From Vagococcus acidifermentans (lineage in GTDB: Bacteria; Bacillota; Bacilli; Lactobacillales; Vagococcaceae), in NCBI RefSeq assembly GCF_003987655.1, contig NZ_NGKC01000007.1:89080-153079 (forward strand): DNA of 64,000 bases, given 5' to 3'. The notes beneath the pieces were generated by a model. That model searched no databases and was not told where the DNA came from. It was given only the letters and a program-made list of their open reading frames with translations. Position 1 is the stretch's first letter, and each line of letters starts with the position of its first letter. The position numbers and the translations under genes were made by a program. This document shows positions 7,692-17,231 of the stretch, one piece after another.

Positions 7692-9734
7692 TTAGTCTAA
7701 ATATGTCTGTTGCTCTGCCAGCGAGGCGACAGCTTCGGCCAGCAGCCGGTTAGCGGGCTGCTTTTGCCAGTTCGTTTCCTGACAAAGCGTAAACGCCTCT
7801 TTGCGCGCTGTCTCAAGAATCACCGCATCTGCCATCATATCACCAACGCGAAATTCCGGCAACCCGGATTGTTTGCTGCCGAAGAAATCTCCCGGTCCGC
7901 GCATCTCCAAGTCCTTTTCGCTCAAGACAAACCCGTCGGTCGTCTCCGTCATGATGGTCATGCGTTCCTGACCTGTTTCGCCTTTTGGGTTAGCAACCAA
8001 GATACAATACGATGCCTTATCGCCGCGGCCGACCCGTCCTCGCAGCTGATGCAGTTGCGCTAACCCGAAACGGTCCGCATCCATGATCATCATGATGGTG
8101 GCGTTAGGCACATTGACGCCGACTTCTATGACTGTCGTGGACACCAGAACTTGTGTCTCATTGTCTTTAAAAGACTGCATCACCGCTTCTTTTTCCTGGG
8201 GTTTCATTTTGCCGTGGAGCAGGCTGACCGCAAACTCGGGAAGGAAAAACGCCCGCAAATGCTCATAAATCTCGGTCGCATTTTTGACATCCAATGCTTC
8301 TGATTCCTCAATCAAAGGACAGATGACATACGCCTGGCTTCCCTGCCTCAGTTCCTTGCGCATCCACTCCAGCACCGTATCAACTTGCTTCGGTCGAATC
8401 CAGCGGGTTTCCACAGGAATCCGGCCGGCCGGCAGTTCGTCGATAATCGACACGTCCATTTCCCCGTAAGCAGTGATTGCCAATGTCCGGGGAATCGGTG
8501 TTGCTGTCATAAAGAGGACGTCAGGGTTATCCCCCTTCTCCCGCAGTATCTTCCGCTGATTGACACCAAAGCGGTGCTGCTCGTCAGTAATAACCAGCCC
8601 CAAACGATGAAATAGCACGTCGGATTGAATCAGCGAATGCGTGCCGACGACCACGTTGATGCTGCCGTTCTCAAGTCCTGCCAAAATCTGCTTTTTTTCC
8701 GCTGCTTTGGTCGAACTGGTCAACAGCGCCGTCTGTACCTCAAATGGCTCAAACAGCTGTTGCAAGCTTTCCGCATGTTGTTCGGCCAATATTTCCGTCG
8801 GTACCATCAGCGCCCCTTGGTAGCCGGCCGTCACAGCTGCATAAAGACTGACGGCTGCAACGACTGTTTTGCCGCTGCCGACATCCCCTTGAAGCAGGCG
8901 GTGCATATGGTTCGGCCGCCTCATATCGCCGCAGATTTCATTGATGACCCGTTTCTGGGCTGCCGTCAGCTCAAAGGGCAGCTGGCGTGTAAATTGTTTC
9001 AATCGTTCCACATCATACAAGATGGCGTTGCCGAATGCGGTCGCAGTCTCTTCCTGCTTCAGCAAAGCCATCCGCAGTTGAAACAAAAAAAACTCCTCAA
9101 AAACCAGCCGGCGCCGGGCCAAACGGTTTTCATCATTGGTCTGGGGAAAGTGCATGGCAAACATCGCTTGCCCCTTCGGCATCAGCCGGTATTTTTCCAG
9201 CAGCCATTGCGGCAGATTTTCCTCAATGCCGGCGCCGTATTCAGCAAAAGCCTGACGAATCAAGTCCACCAGCGTACTTTGACGGACATGCTTATTGACA
9301 TGGTAAATCGGGGCAAAATCGGACAGCTCTCCTTCTTTTGAGGCAATGATTTTCATCCCGGTCAGCGCCCGCCGCCGGGCATCCCACTTTCCAAAAACAG
9401 CGATGTCTTCGGACAAACTGATTTGTTTTTTCAAGAAAGGCTGATTGAAGAAGGTCACATTAACCACAGCCTGTTCAATCATCATCCGGAAAACCAGCCG
9501 GCTTTTCCGATAGCCGTAATGTGTCACAACAGCATCAGAAATGACCGTGCCTTTCAGAACAACTTTTTCCTGATCTTGAATTTCCAGTAAATTTTTCTCC
9601 TGAATATCGTCATACCGAAACGGGTAGTATGCCATGAGGTCCCCCACAGTCGTGATACCTAATGTCTGCAGTGCCGCCTGTCTTTTTTCCCCGACCCCTT
9701 TTAAGACGGTCACGGGATGATTCAACTGTGTCAT
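7692..9734 (-). CDS. recG: ATP-dependent DNA helicase RecG
   Basis: A 680-residue superfamily 2 helicase that regresses stalled replication forks and processes Holliday junctions. The N-terminal wedge domain (OB fold, residues about 1-250, including PFRYDDIQ) is followed by the helicase core with Walker A GDVGSGKT, the DEQH box (TDEQHRFG), motif [11 protein letters not shown], and motif [11 protein letters not shown], then the RecG-type end. The ATG at 9734 has AAAGGAGG in front. It sits between fakA and plsX, the normal Firmicutes neighbourhood. Confidence 0.96.
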   Translation of the reverse strand: MTQLNHPVTVLKGVGEKRQAALQTLGITTVGDLMAYYPFRYDDIQEKNLLEIQDQEKVVLKGTVISDAVVTHYGYRKSRLVFRMMIEQAVVNVTFFNQPFLKKQISLSEDIAVFGKWDARRRALTGMKIIASKEGELSDFAPIYHVNKHVRQSTLVDLIRQAFAEYGAGIEENLPQWLLEKYRLMPKGQAMFAMHFPQTNDENRLARRRLVFEEFFLFQLRMALLKQEETATAFGNAILYDVERLKQFTRQLPFELTAAQKRVINEICGDMRRPNHMHRLLQGDVGSGKTVVAAVSLYAAVTAGYQGALMVPTEILAEQHAESLQQLFEPFEVQTALLTSSTKAAEKKQILAGLENGSINVVVGTHSLIQSDVLFHRLGLVITDEQHRFGVNQRKILREKGDNPDVLFMTATPIPRTLAITAYGEMDVSIIDELPAGRIPVETRWIRPKQVDTVLEWMRKELRQGSQAYVICPLIEESEALDVKNATEIYEHLRAFFLPEFAVSLLHGKMKPQEKEAVMQSFKDNETQVLVSTTVIEVGVNVPNATIMMIMDADRFGLAQLHQLRGRVGRGDKASYCILVANPKGETGQERMTIMTETTDGFVLSEKDLEMRGPGDFFGSKQSGLPEFRVGDMMADAVILETARKEAFTLCQETNWQKQPANRLLAEAVASLAEQQTYLD

Positions 9735-9760
9735 AACGTCCTCCTTTCCTCTCAACAAAC

Positions 9761-9789
9761 AAAGCCAAACTCAACATCAGTCTGGCTTT
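9761..9789 (-). terminator. Hairpin between fakA and recG (weak terminator)
   Basis: AAAGCCA (9761-9767) and TGGCTTT (9783-9789) pair; the minus strand continues GTTTGTTTG, not a clean U-run. It may be a partial terminator or processing site between fakA and recG. Confidence 0.35.
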
Positions 9790-9799
9790 ACATCTTTCA

Positions 9800-11476
9800 T
9801 TATTCTACTGAAAAAAGATACGGATAAACCGGCTGGTCGCCCTGATAGATTTCAACTTCCAGGTCTTTCGACAGAGTCAACACGGCATCCCGCAATTTTT
9901 CGGCTTCGGCTTGCGAGCCTTCTTCTCCCACAAGGATGGTGACTATTTCACTGTCATCATTCAGCATCTCTTTGAGTGTGTTGAAGGACGACTCGAATCT
10001 GTCCGGCAGAGAGACAACTATTTTCCCGTCCACCATGCCGATGTAATCGTCTTTGCGGATTGCCATGCCGTCGATGGACGTGTCGCGGACCGCTGTGGTC
10101 ACCTGTCCGCTGACGACATCAGCCAGCATGTCGCTCATTGCCGCTTTATTTTCTTCTAAGGACAGCTGGTCATTGAAGCCCAGCAGTGCGGTCATTCCTT
10201 GGGAAATCGTTTTGGACGGCACGACCGCTACCGGCACATCACTGACTTCTGCCGCTTGGTCAGCTGCCATAAAGATATTTTTGTTGTTCGGCAGAATAAT
10301 GACCTGCTCCGCATGCACCGCCTCAATCGCCTTCACGATATCTTCTGTGCTCGGGTTCATCGTCTGTCCGCCGTTAATAAGATAGTTGGCGCCCATACTC
10401 CGGAATAATTCCTGTACACCTTCGCCCGCAGCAATCACAATCACACCGTAAGGGATGCGTTCTGCCGGCGCAGCTGAATCTTCTTTCTCGTCAGCTTCCA
10501 AAATAGTTTCGTGCTGCAGACGCATGTTGTCTACTTTCACTTTAATCAGCGAACCGAATTTCTGTCCGTAATTCATTACTTCGCCCGGATGTTCTGTATG
10601 GACGTGTACTTTGATGATTTCATCATCTGCAACCACTAAAAGGGAATCGCCCATTTTATCCAAATGATTTCTGAACGTGTCATAATCAAACTGGCTGTCG
10701 ACTGTCGGACCATTGCCGATTTGGACCATGATTTCCGTACAGTAGCCGTAAGTGATATCTTCTGTTGCCAAGTGGCTCTGGACACTGCGGTGATGTTCCG
10801 CGTTAATCATCTCGTCCATTTGCGCCGGCGTCGGCTGGTACGCGTCACTTTCCACATCTTTTCCGGAGAGGGCTTCTAAAAACCCTTCGTAGATGTAAAC
10901 CAGGCCTTGACCGCCGCTGTCGACGACACCGACTTCTTTCAAGACAGGCAGCATCTCCGGCGTCTTAGCCAGTGCTCTTTTCGCACCTTTCAACGCAGCC
11001 TCCATAACCGCTAGACAGTCATCAGAATCCTTGGCCTTGCGCTCACTGGCAATGGCCGCTCCGCGGGCAACCGTTAAAATCGTGCCCTCCACCGGCTTCA
11101 TGACTGCTTTATATGCTGTTTCAACACCGTTGGCAAAGGCTGCCGACATATCCGCTGCAGTCAGCACGTCGACGTCCTTAATACGTTTGGAAAAACCCCG
11201 GAAAAGCTGTGATAGAATCACGCCTGAGTTGCCCCGTGCCCCCATCAGCAGTCCTTTGGAAAGAATCGCCGACAGCTCGCCGACTTTCTCTGAGCTGGCA
11301 TCTCTCACAGCCTGCGCACCGCTGCTCATGGACAAATCCATGTTCGTTCCCGTATCTCCGTCCGGCACGGGAAACACATTCAAAGAGTTCACATATTCGG
11401 CATTTTGATTTAAACGATTTGCTCCGGCTTGTACCATCGCTTGAAATTGTCCACCGTTAATCGTTGTTACTTTCAC
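9800..11476 (-). CDS. fakA: Fatty acid kinase ATP-binding subunit FakA (DAK2/DhaL + DegV-like)
   Basis: A 558-residue protein of the YloV/FakA family. FakA phosphorylates fatty acids carried by FakB proteins so that PlsY can use them. The N-terminal DhaL domain (residues about 1-200) contains the ATP/Mg site segments PVPDGDTGTNM and GARGNSGVILSQ and VDSGGQGL; the C-terminal half is the DUF1949/FakA C-terminal domain. The start is GTG with AGGAGG in front. It follows the Asp23 gene, as in most Firmicutes. Together with plsX and acpP it makes this a lipid-precursor cluster. No fakB is seen in the window. Confidence 0.93.
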   Translation of the reverse strand: MKVTTINGGQFQAMVQAGANRLNQNAEYVNSLNVFPVPDGDTGTNMDLSMSSGAQAVRDASSEKVGELSAILSKGLLMGARGNSGVILSQLFRGFSKRIKDVDVLTAADMSAAFANGVETAYKAVMKPVEGTILTVARGAAIASERKAKDSDDCLAVMEAALKGAKRALAKTPEMLPVLKEVGVVDSGGQGLVYIYEGFLEALSGKDVESDAYQPTPAQMDEMINAEHHRSVQSHLATEDITYGYCTEIMVQIGNGPTVDSQFDYDTFRNHLDKMGDSLLVVADDEIIKVHVHTEHPGEVMNYGQKFGSLIKVKVDNMRLQHETILEADEKEDSAAPAERIPYGVIVIAAGEGVQELFRSMGANYLINGGQTMNPSTEDIVKAIEAVHAEQVIILPNNKNIFMAADQAAEVSDVPVAVVPSKTISQGMTALLGFNDQLSLEENKAAMSDMLADVVSGQVTTAVRDTSIDGMAIRKDDYIGMVDGKIVVSLPDRFESSFNTLKEMLNDDSEIVTILVGEEGSQAEAEKLRDAVLTLSKDLEVEIYQGDQPVYPYLFSVE

Positions 11477-11507
11477 TAATAATCCTCCTCATTGATTCAA
11501 AACTCAC

Positions 11508-11870
11508 TTATTCAGGCAGTACGCGTACGCCCTGAACAAAGATATTAACGGAATTGGCCACAATCCCCAGCATGGTTTCGAGATTGTACTTGACTTTTTC
11601 CTGAACATTCCGGCTGACTTCCGAAATTTTCGTGCCGTAGCTGACAATGATGTACACATCCACTGCCACACCATTTTCCTCTTGACGAACAATGACACCG
11701 CGCGAATAGTTCTCTTTTCTTAATATGTCATTTAAATTATCTTTTATTTGGTTTTTACTCGCCATGCCGACAACGCCGTAAATATCCGTTGCAGCGCCGC
11801 CTACGACTGTGGCAATGACTTCATTCGCTATCTCAATGGTTCCTGCCTGTGTTTTAATTTTCACAGCCAT
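11508..11870 (-). CDS. yloU: Asp23/Gls24 family protein YloU
   Basis: A 120-residue Asp23-domain protein. It has the family pattern: TQAGTIEIANEVIATVVGGA, then GVVGMASK, and the C-terminal amphipathic QEKVKYNLETMLG with VNIFVQGVRV. Members are associated with the membrane or envelope stress; this one always neighbours fakA and its molecular job is unclear. The ATG at 11870 with AAGGAGG is chosen; upstream in-frame codons lie beyond a clear ribosome binding site. It is divergent from rpmB, with a shared intergenic region of about 225 bases. Confidence 0.88.
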   Translation of the reverse strand: MAVKIKTQAGTIEIANEVIATVVGGAATDIYGVVGMASKNQIKDNLNDILRKENYSRGVIVRQEENGVAVDVYIIVSYGTKISEVSRNVQEKVKYNLETMLGIVANSVNIFVQGVRVLPE

Positions 11871-12014
11871 ATTTTTTGCCTCCTTATTAAAAGGGTCATA
11901 GTTACCCATTATCATTCCTAAGTTTATCATAGCGGCCGCGTTTATTAAAGAAAAATTCATCGGAACAGCTGTTTTTCATTGAAAATGATGAAAAATTTGG
12001 GGATTTTTATTGCA

Positions 12015-12043
12015 TTGTCAAACGTAATATGATAGATTATTCT
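12015..12043 (+). promoter_or_regulatory. Promoter of rpmB
   Basis: TTGTCA (12015-12020), 17 bases, TATTCT (12038-12043). Start of transcription near 12050, about 45 bases before the rpmB ATG. Reasonable but not a perfect -10. Confidence 0.5.
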
Positions 12044-12094
12044 AGTATGGTTAGAAAACTATCTGAACCAATTCAAAGCAAAGGAGGAAGAAAC

Positions 12095-12283
12095 ATGGCA
12101 AAGGAATGTTATATAACTGGGCGTAAAGCAAGAAGCGGCAACTCACGTTCTCATGCGATGAATGCATCAAAACGTACTTGGAAAGCCAATCTGCAGAAAG
12201 TTCGTATTTTAGTAGACGGCAAACCTAAGAAAGTTTGGGTTTCAACTCGTGCTTTGAAATCAGGTAAAGTTGAACGCGTCTAA
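12095..12283 (+). CDS. rpmB: 50S ribosomal protein L28
   Basis: A 62-residue ribosomal protein of the large subunit, beginning [20 protein letters not shown] and basic throughout, ending in [15 protein letters not shown]. It has a strong AAAGGAGG ribosome binding site. It is the only plus-strand gene in the first 26 kb and stands alone between thiN and yloU, as in Bacillus and other Firmicutes. The zinc-binding CxxC pairs found in some L28 versions are missing (only one cysteine), so this is the zinc-independent form. Length is normal. Confidence 0.97.
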   Translation: MAKECYITGRKARSGNSRSHAMNASKRTWKANLQKVRILVDGKPKKVWVSTRALKSGKVERV

Positions 12284-12298
12284 TAAATTAAATGAATC

Positions 12299-12333
12299 AA
12301 AGAAGTTGATGCAAATGCATCAACTTCTTTTTT
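12299..12333 (+). terminator. Terminator of rpmB
   Basis: 14-base perfect stem (12299-12312 with 12317-12330), four-base loop, and a U-run. It overlaps the last codons of the convergent gene thiN. Confidence 0.9.
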
Positions 12334-12985
12334 CGTTATCCCGTGATTGTATCACTGCCACAACACCGCTCTCAAAAGAAAACTCACTGCTGCCGACGAC
12401 GAATTCATTGCTTGCCAGCGATGTCGGACGCACAAAATCTTTTTCTGACAGCCGGTACTTGGCCTGATGGATGCTGAGTTTGGTGACCGGCGTCAGACAA
12501 ACAAACGCCAAGTAAGTCATCCCCGGCTCCTGCGTGATACGGTAGCGGCCGGGTGAATAGTAACGGATACTGTTCTGCATGTCGCGCATGACCAGCCGTT
12601 CCCGAACCGGCGCAAACCGTTCTTCCAGCGGCAGCCACAAATTGGACAGAAAATGGTCCAGCCGCCCACCCGTTGCGCCAATCAGGGTGATGTCCCCCGC
12701 CGGTGCTTTTTCCAGCGCCGTCAGCAAAGCCAGCTGGGTATCCGTATCGTCCTTTTCCGCTTGCGAATAATGGATTTCCGGTATCCTTTTTTCCAGATAG
12801 GCCAGCTCTGTCCGGTTAAGAGAATCGAAGTCCCCCACCGCCACTGATATCGGCAGCCCCTGCTCCAGCGCGTAAAAAGCGCCCCGGTCCACACCGATCC
12901 AAAGGGCAACATCCGACCCGAGCAATGCCAAGTCCGGCCAGCTGTCCGGACTCCCGCCCGCAATCAGGACTGTCCCGCCAGTCAT
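12320..12985 (-). CDS. thiN: Thiamine pyrophosphokinase
   Basis: A 221-residue enzyme converting thiamine and ATP to thiamine pyrophosphate. The catalytic segments GDFDSL, KDDTDTQLAL and GATGGRLDHFLSN are all present, and the C-terminal beta-sandwich that binds thiamine follows. The ATG overlaps the rpe stop (TAATG). It ends the long leftward operon that starts at priA, and its last codons lie within the hairpin of the convergent rpmB terminator. No thiamine biosynthesis gene is present in the window; the enzyme would serve imported thiamine. Confidence 0.93.
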   Translation of the reverse strand: MTGGTVLIAGGSPDSWPDLALLGSDVALWIGVDRGAFYALEQGLPISVAVGDFDSLNRTELAYLEKRIPEIHYSQAEKDDTDTQLALLTALEKAPAGDITLIGATGGRLDHFLSNLWLPLEERFAPVRERLVMRDMQNSIRYYSPGRYRITQEPGMTYLAFVCLTPVTKLSIHQAKYRLSEKDFVRPTSLASNEFVVGSSEFSFESGVVAVIQSRDNEKRS

Positions 12986-13638
12986 TACTTGACAGCCTCT
13001 CTTAGTCTGTTTATCCGTTCCGCCACATTTTCCGAGTTATAAACATACGAACCCGCAACCAGCACATCCGCACCTGCTTCAACACACGCTGCCGCTGTAT
13101 CATCAGCCACACCGCCATCGACTTCAATCTCGTATGTGTACTGGTGTTCACGGCGGAGCTCAGCCAGCTGTGTCACTTTTTTCAGACATTCTTTAATAAA
13201 GGACTGGCCGCCAAAGCCCGGATTGACCGTCATTATCAGCACCAAATCAGCCAGATGCAGCACCTCTTCAATAGCTGAAACCGGCGTGCCCGGATTGATG
13301 ACGATACCTGCTTTAGCGCCTGCTTTTTTAATCATCTGCAGCGTCCGGTGCAAATGAACCGTGCTTTCCTGATGCACTGTGATGATGTCGGCGCCCGCCT
13401 GCGCAAAATCATCAATAAACCGTTCCGGCTCAACAATCATCAAGTGAACATCCAGTGTCAGTTCAGTAACCGGACGGATAGCTGAAACAATATTGGGTCC
13501 CAGCGTGATGTTTGGCACAAACTGGCCGTCCATCACATCAACATGGATGTAATCCGCTCCGGCCTGATCCACTTTCACAATATCCCGTTCCAAATTAGCG
13601 AAATCCGCACTCAAAATCGATGGTGCAATTTTAATCAT
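12985..13638 (-). CDS. rpe: Ribulose-phosphate 3-epimerase
   Basis: A 217-residue TIM-barrel enzyme of the pentose phosphate pathway that interconverts ribulose-5-phosphate and xylulose-5-phosphate. Signatures are APSILSADFANL, HVDVMDGQFVPNITLGP, VHLMIVEPE, MTVNPGFGGQSF and EVDGGV, carrying the metal and catalytic aspartates. The ATG at 13638 has GGAGG eight bases upstream. It lies between rsgA and thiN in the order usual for Firmicutes. Confidence 0.95.
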   Translation of the reverse strand: MIKIAPSILSADFANLERDIVKVDQAGADYIHVDVMDGQFVPNITLGPNIVSAIRPVTELTLDVHLMIVEPERFIDDFAQAGADIITVHQESTVHLHRTLQMIKKAGAKAGIVINPGTPVSAIEEVLHLADLVLIMTVNPGFGGQSFIKECLKKVTQLAELRREHQYTYEIEVDGGVADDTAAACVEAGADVLVAGSYVYNSENVAERINRLREAVK

Positions 13639-13654
13639 GTGACATGCCTCCAAA

Positions 13655-14545
13655 TTAATTATTTTTACGATACATTGGTTTTCTGTTTTCTATCTCATCT
13701 AAAAACTGTAAATAATTCGTATAACGCGACTCCAGAATCTGGCCGTCAGCCACTCTTTTTTTCACTTCACACTGCGGCTCATGGCGGTGACGGCATTCGC
13801 GAAATTTGCAATATGCGGATGCGTTGACAAACTCCGGAAACTGCTTGGATAAATCCGCAGCTTCAATTGCCAAAAACTCAATTGAACTGAATCCCGGCGT
13901 ATCCGCTACCCAGCCGCCGAACAACGGCAGCAGCTCAACATGCCTTGTAGTGTGCCGGCCTCGGCCAAGTGCTTCGGATATTTCTCCCACAGCCAACTCC
14001 AAATCAGGCGAAAGCCGGTTCAGCAGTGTGGATTTTCCGGCACCGGACTGTCCCATGAAGACTGTTACCTGGTCAGCAAAAAAAGACGTCAGGCGGTCTT
14101 TTTCAAATTGGCTGGAAAACAGCACAGGATAGCCGATTTTTTCATAGGCCCGTCTCACCCCTGCCATTTCTTCCAGCTTGTCATCATCAAGCAGATCCAT
14201 TTTTGTCAAGTAGATGATTGGGCTGATATGGTTGTATGACAGAGTCACCAGAAACCGGTCAAGCAGATTATAAGAAAAAGCCGGGTCGACACAGCTGGTC
14301 ACTACTACCCCCTGGTCCACATTGGCGACCGGCGGCCGAATCAGTTCATTTTTCCGCGGCAGCACATCCAGTATGTACCCGTCTGTTGCACTAGTGCTTT
14401 CAAACGCAACGAAATCACCGACCAGCGGGGTAATGTTCCGCTTCCGAAAATTTCCCCGGGCTCTCGTCTGGTATATCTCACCGCCGCTGTAAACATAATA
14501 GAAGCCGCTGAGCGCCTTAATAATCTGTCCTTCTCCTTCTATCAT
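13655..14545 (-). CDS. rsgA: Small-subunit ribosome maturation GTPase RsgA
   Basis: A 296-residue circularly permuted GTPase that checks late 30S assembly. An N-terminal OB fold (about 1-65) is followed by the G motifs in permuted order: G4 TKMD (114-117), G1 GQSGAGKS (165-172), G3 DTPG (215-218). The C-terminal zinc site is C246, C251, H253, C259. The ribosome binding site is AAAGGAGG. It lies directly behind prkC, a neighbour that in Bacillus subtilis phosphorylates this GTPase family; a terminator separates the two here. Confidence 0.96.
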   Translation of the reverse strand: MIEGEGQIIKALSGFYYVYSGGEIYQTRARGNFRKRNITPLVGDFVAFESTSATDGYILDVLPRKNELIRPPVANVDQGVVVTSCVDPAFSYNLLDRFLVTLSYNHISPIIYLTKMDLLDDDKLEEMAGVRRAYEKIGYPVLFSSQFEKDRLTSFFADQVTVFMGQSGAGKSTLLNRLSPDLELAVGEISEALGRGRHTTRHVELLPLFGGWVADTPGFSSIEFLAIEAADLSKQFPEFVNASAYCKFRECRHRHEPQCEVKKRVADGQILESRYTNYLQFLDEIENRKPMYRKNN

Positions 14546-14611
14546 AGAGTTCCTCCTTTCGTATCATGTTGCTGACGCTTTGCTACGTTTCATTGTAACA
14601 CATTTTTAAAC

Positions 14612-14656
14612 AAAAAAAGCGAGAGGAATGCCTCATGCACTCCTCTCAATTTTTTT
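14612..14656 (-). terminator. Terminator between prkC and rsgA
   Basis: GAGAGGA...TCCTCTC stem extended by three pairs after one mismatch (arms from 14621 and to 14647), with A/T runs of seven on both sides, so it can act in either direction. Placed after the prkC stop it would reduce readthrough into rsgA. Confidence 0.75.
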
Positions 14657-14670
14657 ATCCGGTTTTGTCA

Positions 14671-16458
14671 TCATTGTGGTGTGTCGTTTGGCTCAGTCGT
14701 TTTGGTATCGGATGTCGGCGGCGTAGTGGTTTCCGAAGTTTCCGGCGCACTTGTCTCCGTCGTTTCCGGTGCTTTAGGTCCCGCCGAGAAAACAACGGTG
14801 ACGGTATCGCCTTTCTGCACCGAAACGCCTCCGCCGGGCACACTGTATAACAGCTGGCCTTCGGCAATCGTTTCCGAATGCTCGGCAGCCCCTTCGACCA
14901 TTGTCAAACCGACGCTTTGCAGGTAAGCCGCAACGCGCGACCGCGAATACCCGGTCATGTCCTCCAGCACAAAACTTTCCGGACCCTTGCTGACACTAAA
15001 TGTAATTTGGCTTTTTTCCGGAGAGACTTCCGCATTTTCCCGGATACTCTGCTTCACGATCGTGTTCCGTTCAGCTGATTCGTCATACACTTCATCTGTC
15101 TTGATATTTTCTGATTTAAATCCCTGCTGTACAAGGTCGGATATGGCTTCATCCACATTCCACCCAGTGTAGTCTTTCATCTTGATATTTTTAGACCCGA
15201 TACTGACAAACAGCGTGATGCGGGCATTTTCTTTGACCATGCTTTTAGCTGCCGGGTCGGTTTTGACAATCCGGCCTTCTTCAATCTCGTCACTGGCTAT
15301 TTCTTCGATATTGGGGTCAACTTGCAGTTTGGCTTTTTCCAAAACTTCTATGGCTTCCGCCCGGGTCATGTCAGTGACATCCGGCACCCTGATTTCTTCC
15401 CGTCCTTGCGCCAGGAAGAACACCGCACCGATTACCGCCAGCGCCAGTACCGCAAAAATGATCATCTTCTTTTTCCGGCTTTTTTTCTTCTTCGGCGGCT
15501 TCTTGGCTGCCGCCTCAGCAGTCTCAGTCTGCGGCGGTTCAGCAGCAGCCGAAACGGCTTCCGGCTGAAGCGACGTGATTGCCCGGGTTTCATCGGTCAT
15601 CACTGTGGGCACGAATCTTGGTTCATTAGCGCGTTCGGGATTAAGCGATGTGCGCAAATCGGCATACATCTCATCGACGGAAACATAGCGGTCAGCGATT
15701 TCCTTGGCCGTAGCGTGAAGCACCACATTTTCCAGCGGCTGAGGAATTGCCGGATTGTGGTCGCGTACAAACGGGATATCATTTTGGAAATGTTTCAGTG
15801 CGATGGATACAGCTGACTCCCCTTCAAACGGCACCTCGCCGATCAGCATCTCATACAGGATGATGCCCAGCGCATAAATATCGGATTGACGCGTTGCCAT
15901 GCCGCCGCGTGCCTGTTCAGGCGACAAATAGTGGACCGAGCCCAACAACGTATTCGTCTGAGTGATGGAAGTTTCGGACAGTGCAATCGCAATCCCGAAA
16001 TCGGTGATTTTCGCCACGCCGTTTTCATCCATCAAAATATTTTGCGGTTTCAAGTCGCGGTGAATAATCCGGTGCTGATGCGCAAGGGAGATGGCCGACA
16101 AGATTTGCCCCATGATGTCTACGACTTTTTCAAGCGGGATGGACGGATTCTCGTGAATATAATGCTTCAAGTCCGTGCCGCGCACATATTCCATCACGAT
16201 ATACTGCATGCCGTTTTCTTCGCCGACATCATACACGCCGACAATGTTCGGATGGACCAGTTCAGTAGCTGCCAATGCTTCCCGGCGGAACCGGCGGATG
16301 GCATCCTGATCATCCTGAAAATCAAACCGCAGCACTTTCACTGCGACTTCACGATTTAAAATCAAATCTTTTGCCAAATAAACATTTGCCATGCCGCCGC
16401 TGCCGACATTGCCAATAATCTCATAACGTTCATCAATTATTGTCCCAACAGTAATCAT
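14671..16458 (-). CDS. prkC: PASTA-domain serine/threonine protein kinase (PrkC/StkP type)
   Basis: A 595-residue membrane kinase that senses muropeptides or lipid II and controls cell-wall growth and division. The cytoplasmic kinase (1-270) has the glycine loop near 18-24, catalytic K41, HRDLKPQN (D135 catalytic) and DFG (153-155). A Lys-rich juxtamembrane stretch precedes one membrane helix (332-351). Three PASTA repeats follow (about 356-420, 424-491, 495-560), then a 35-residue Thr/Pro/Glu tail with TETSAPETSE that looks like wall-spanning spacer. Its ATG overlaps the prpC stop by four bases (ATGA). Three PASTA units match enterococcal and lactobacillar forms more than the four of pneumococcus. 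Confidence 0.96.
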   Translation of the reverse strand: MITVGTIIDERYEIIGNVGSGGMANVYLAKDLILNREVAVKVLRFDFQDDQDAIRRFRREALAATELVHPNIVGVYDVGEENGMQYIVMEYVRGTDLKHYIHENPSIPLEKVVDIMGQILSAISLAHQHRIIHRDLKPQNILMDENGVAKITDFGIAIALSETSITQTNTLLGSVHYLSPEQARGGMATRQSDIYALGIILYEMLIGEVPFEGESAVSIALKHFQNDIPFVRDHNPAIPQPLENVVLHATAKEIADRYVSVDEMYADLRTSLNPERANEPRFVPTVMTDETRAITSLQPEAVSAAAEPPQTETAEAAAKKPPKKKKSRKKKMIIFAVLALAVIGAVFFLAQGREEIRVPDVTDMTRAEAIEVLEKAKLQVDPNIEEIASDEIEEGRIVKTDPAAKSMVKENARITLFVSIGSKNIKMKDYTGWNVDEAISDLVQQGFKSENIKTDEVYDESAERNTIVKQSIRENAEVSPEKSQITFSVSKGPESFVLEDMTGYSRSRVAAYLQSVGLTMVEGAAEHSETIAEGQLLYSVPGGGVSVQKGDTVTVVFSAGPKAPETTETSAPETSETTTPPTSDTKTTEPNDTPQ

Positions 16459-17207
16459 TCTGTTCCCTCCCCTGACGCAGGAGCAAATTCTATCAGTAAG
16501 ACAGTGATATTATCCGAACCACCAGCTTCATTTGCTTCGTCAATTAATGTGCGGACACGATCATCCAACGGGGTCGTCTCCAAAACAATGTCTTTAATGT
16601 TATTATCACTCAGCATGTTAGTCAGGCCGTCAGAGCACAGCAGCACTTTATCACCGTCTGAGACCGCAACAAAAGAAATGTCGACTTCGACCTCTTCAGG
16701 CATGCCGACAGACCGGGTCAGCACGTTTCTTCTTGGATGTGTCGCAGCCATTTCGGCTGTGATCTCACCGGCTTTTACCAGCTCATTGACAAGCGAATGG
16801 TCTTCTGTCAGCTGGGAAATATGATTGTCCCGAATCAAGTACGCGCGGCTGTCGCCCACATGCGCCAGAATCAGTTCTTTTTCCAGCATAATCGCTGCAA
16901 CAATCGTCGTGCCCATGCCAAATAAAGCCGGGTTATTGAGGCCTTTCTGAAAAATTGCCGTATTCTCTTTTTGGATGTACGTCAACAGCCAGTCAACAAC
17001 CGCATCACGCTCAGAGAGCACTGTTTGTTCCCAGGATGCCCCCAGATTGGTCACCAGCAGGTTGCTGGCCGTATCGCCGGCCTGATGCCCGCCCATGCCG
17101 TCTGCGACAATCGCAAGAGAAACATCTTCTTGATTCAAAAAGATGCCGACCGTGTCCTGATTGTTTTTGCGTTTTCTGCCAATATTGGTCTGAAAGCTAA
17201 TTTGCAT
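16455..17207 (-). CDS. prpC: PP2C-type protein phosphatase PrpC/Stp
   Basis: A 250-residue metal-dependent phosphatase that reverses PrkC phosphorylation. The metal-binding motifs are NNQD (D18), ADGMGGHQAGD (D36), GDSRAYL and a late SGSDNIT-like GGSDNITV, which is the standard PPM set. AAGGAG lies in front of the ATG at 17207. It is translationally coupled to prkC and comes 24 bases behind rsmB. Confidence 0.96.
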   Translation of the reverse strand: MQISFQTNIGRKRKNNQDTVGIFLNQEDVSLAIVADGMGGHQAGDTASNLLVTNLGASWEQTVLSERDAVVDWLLTYIQKENTAIFQKGLNNPALFGMGTTIVAAIMLEKELILAHVGDSRAYLIRDNHISQLTEDHSLVNELVKAGEITAEMAATHPRRNVLTRSVGMPEEVEVDISFVAVSDGDKVLLCSDGLTNMLSDNNIKDIVLETTPLDDRVRTLIDEANEAGGSDNITVLLIEFAPASGEGTE

Positions 17208-17231
17208 ACCTACACTCCTTCAGCGATTCAA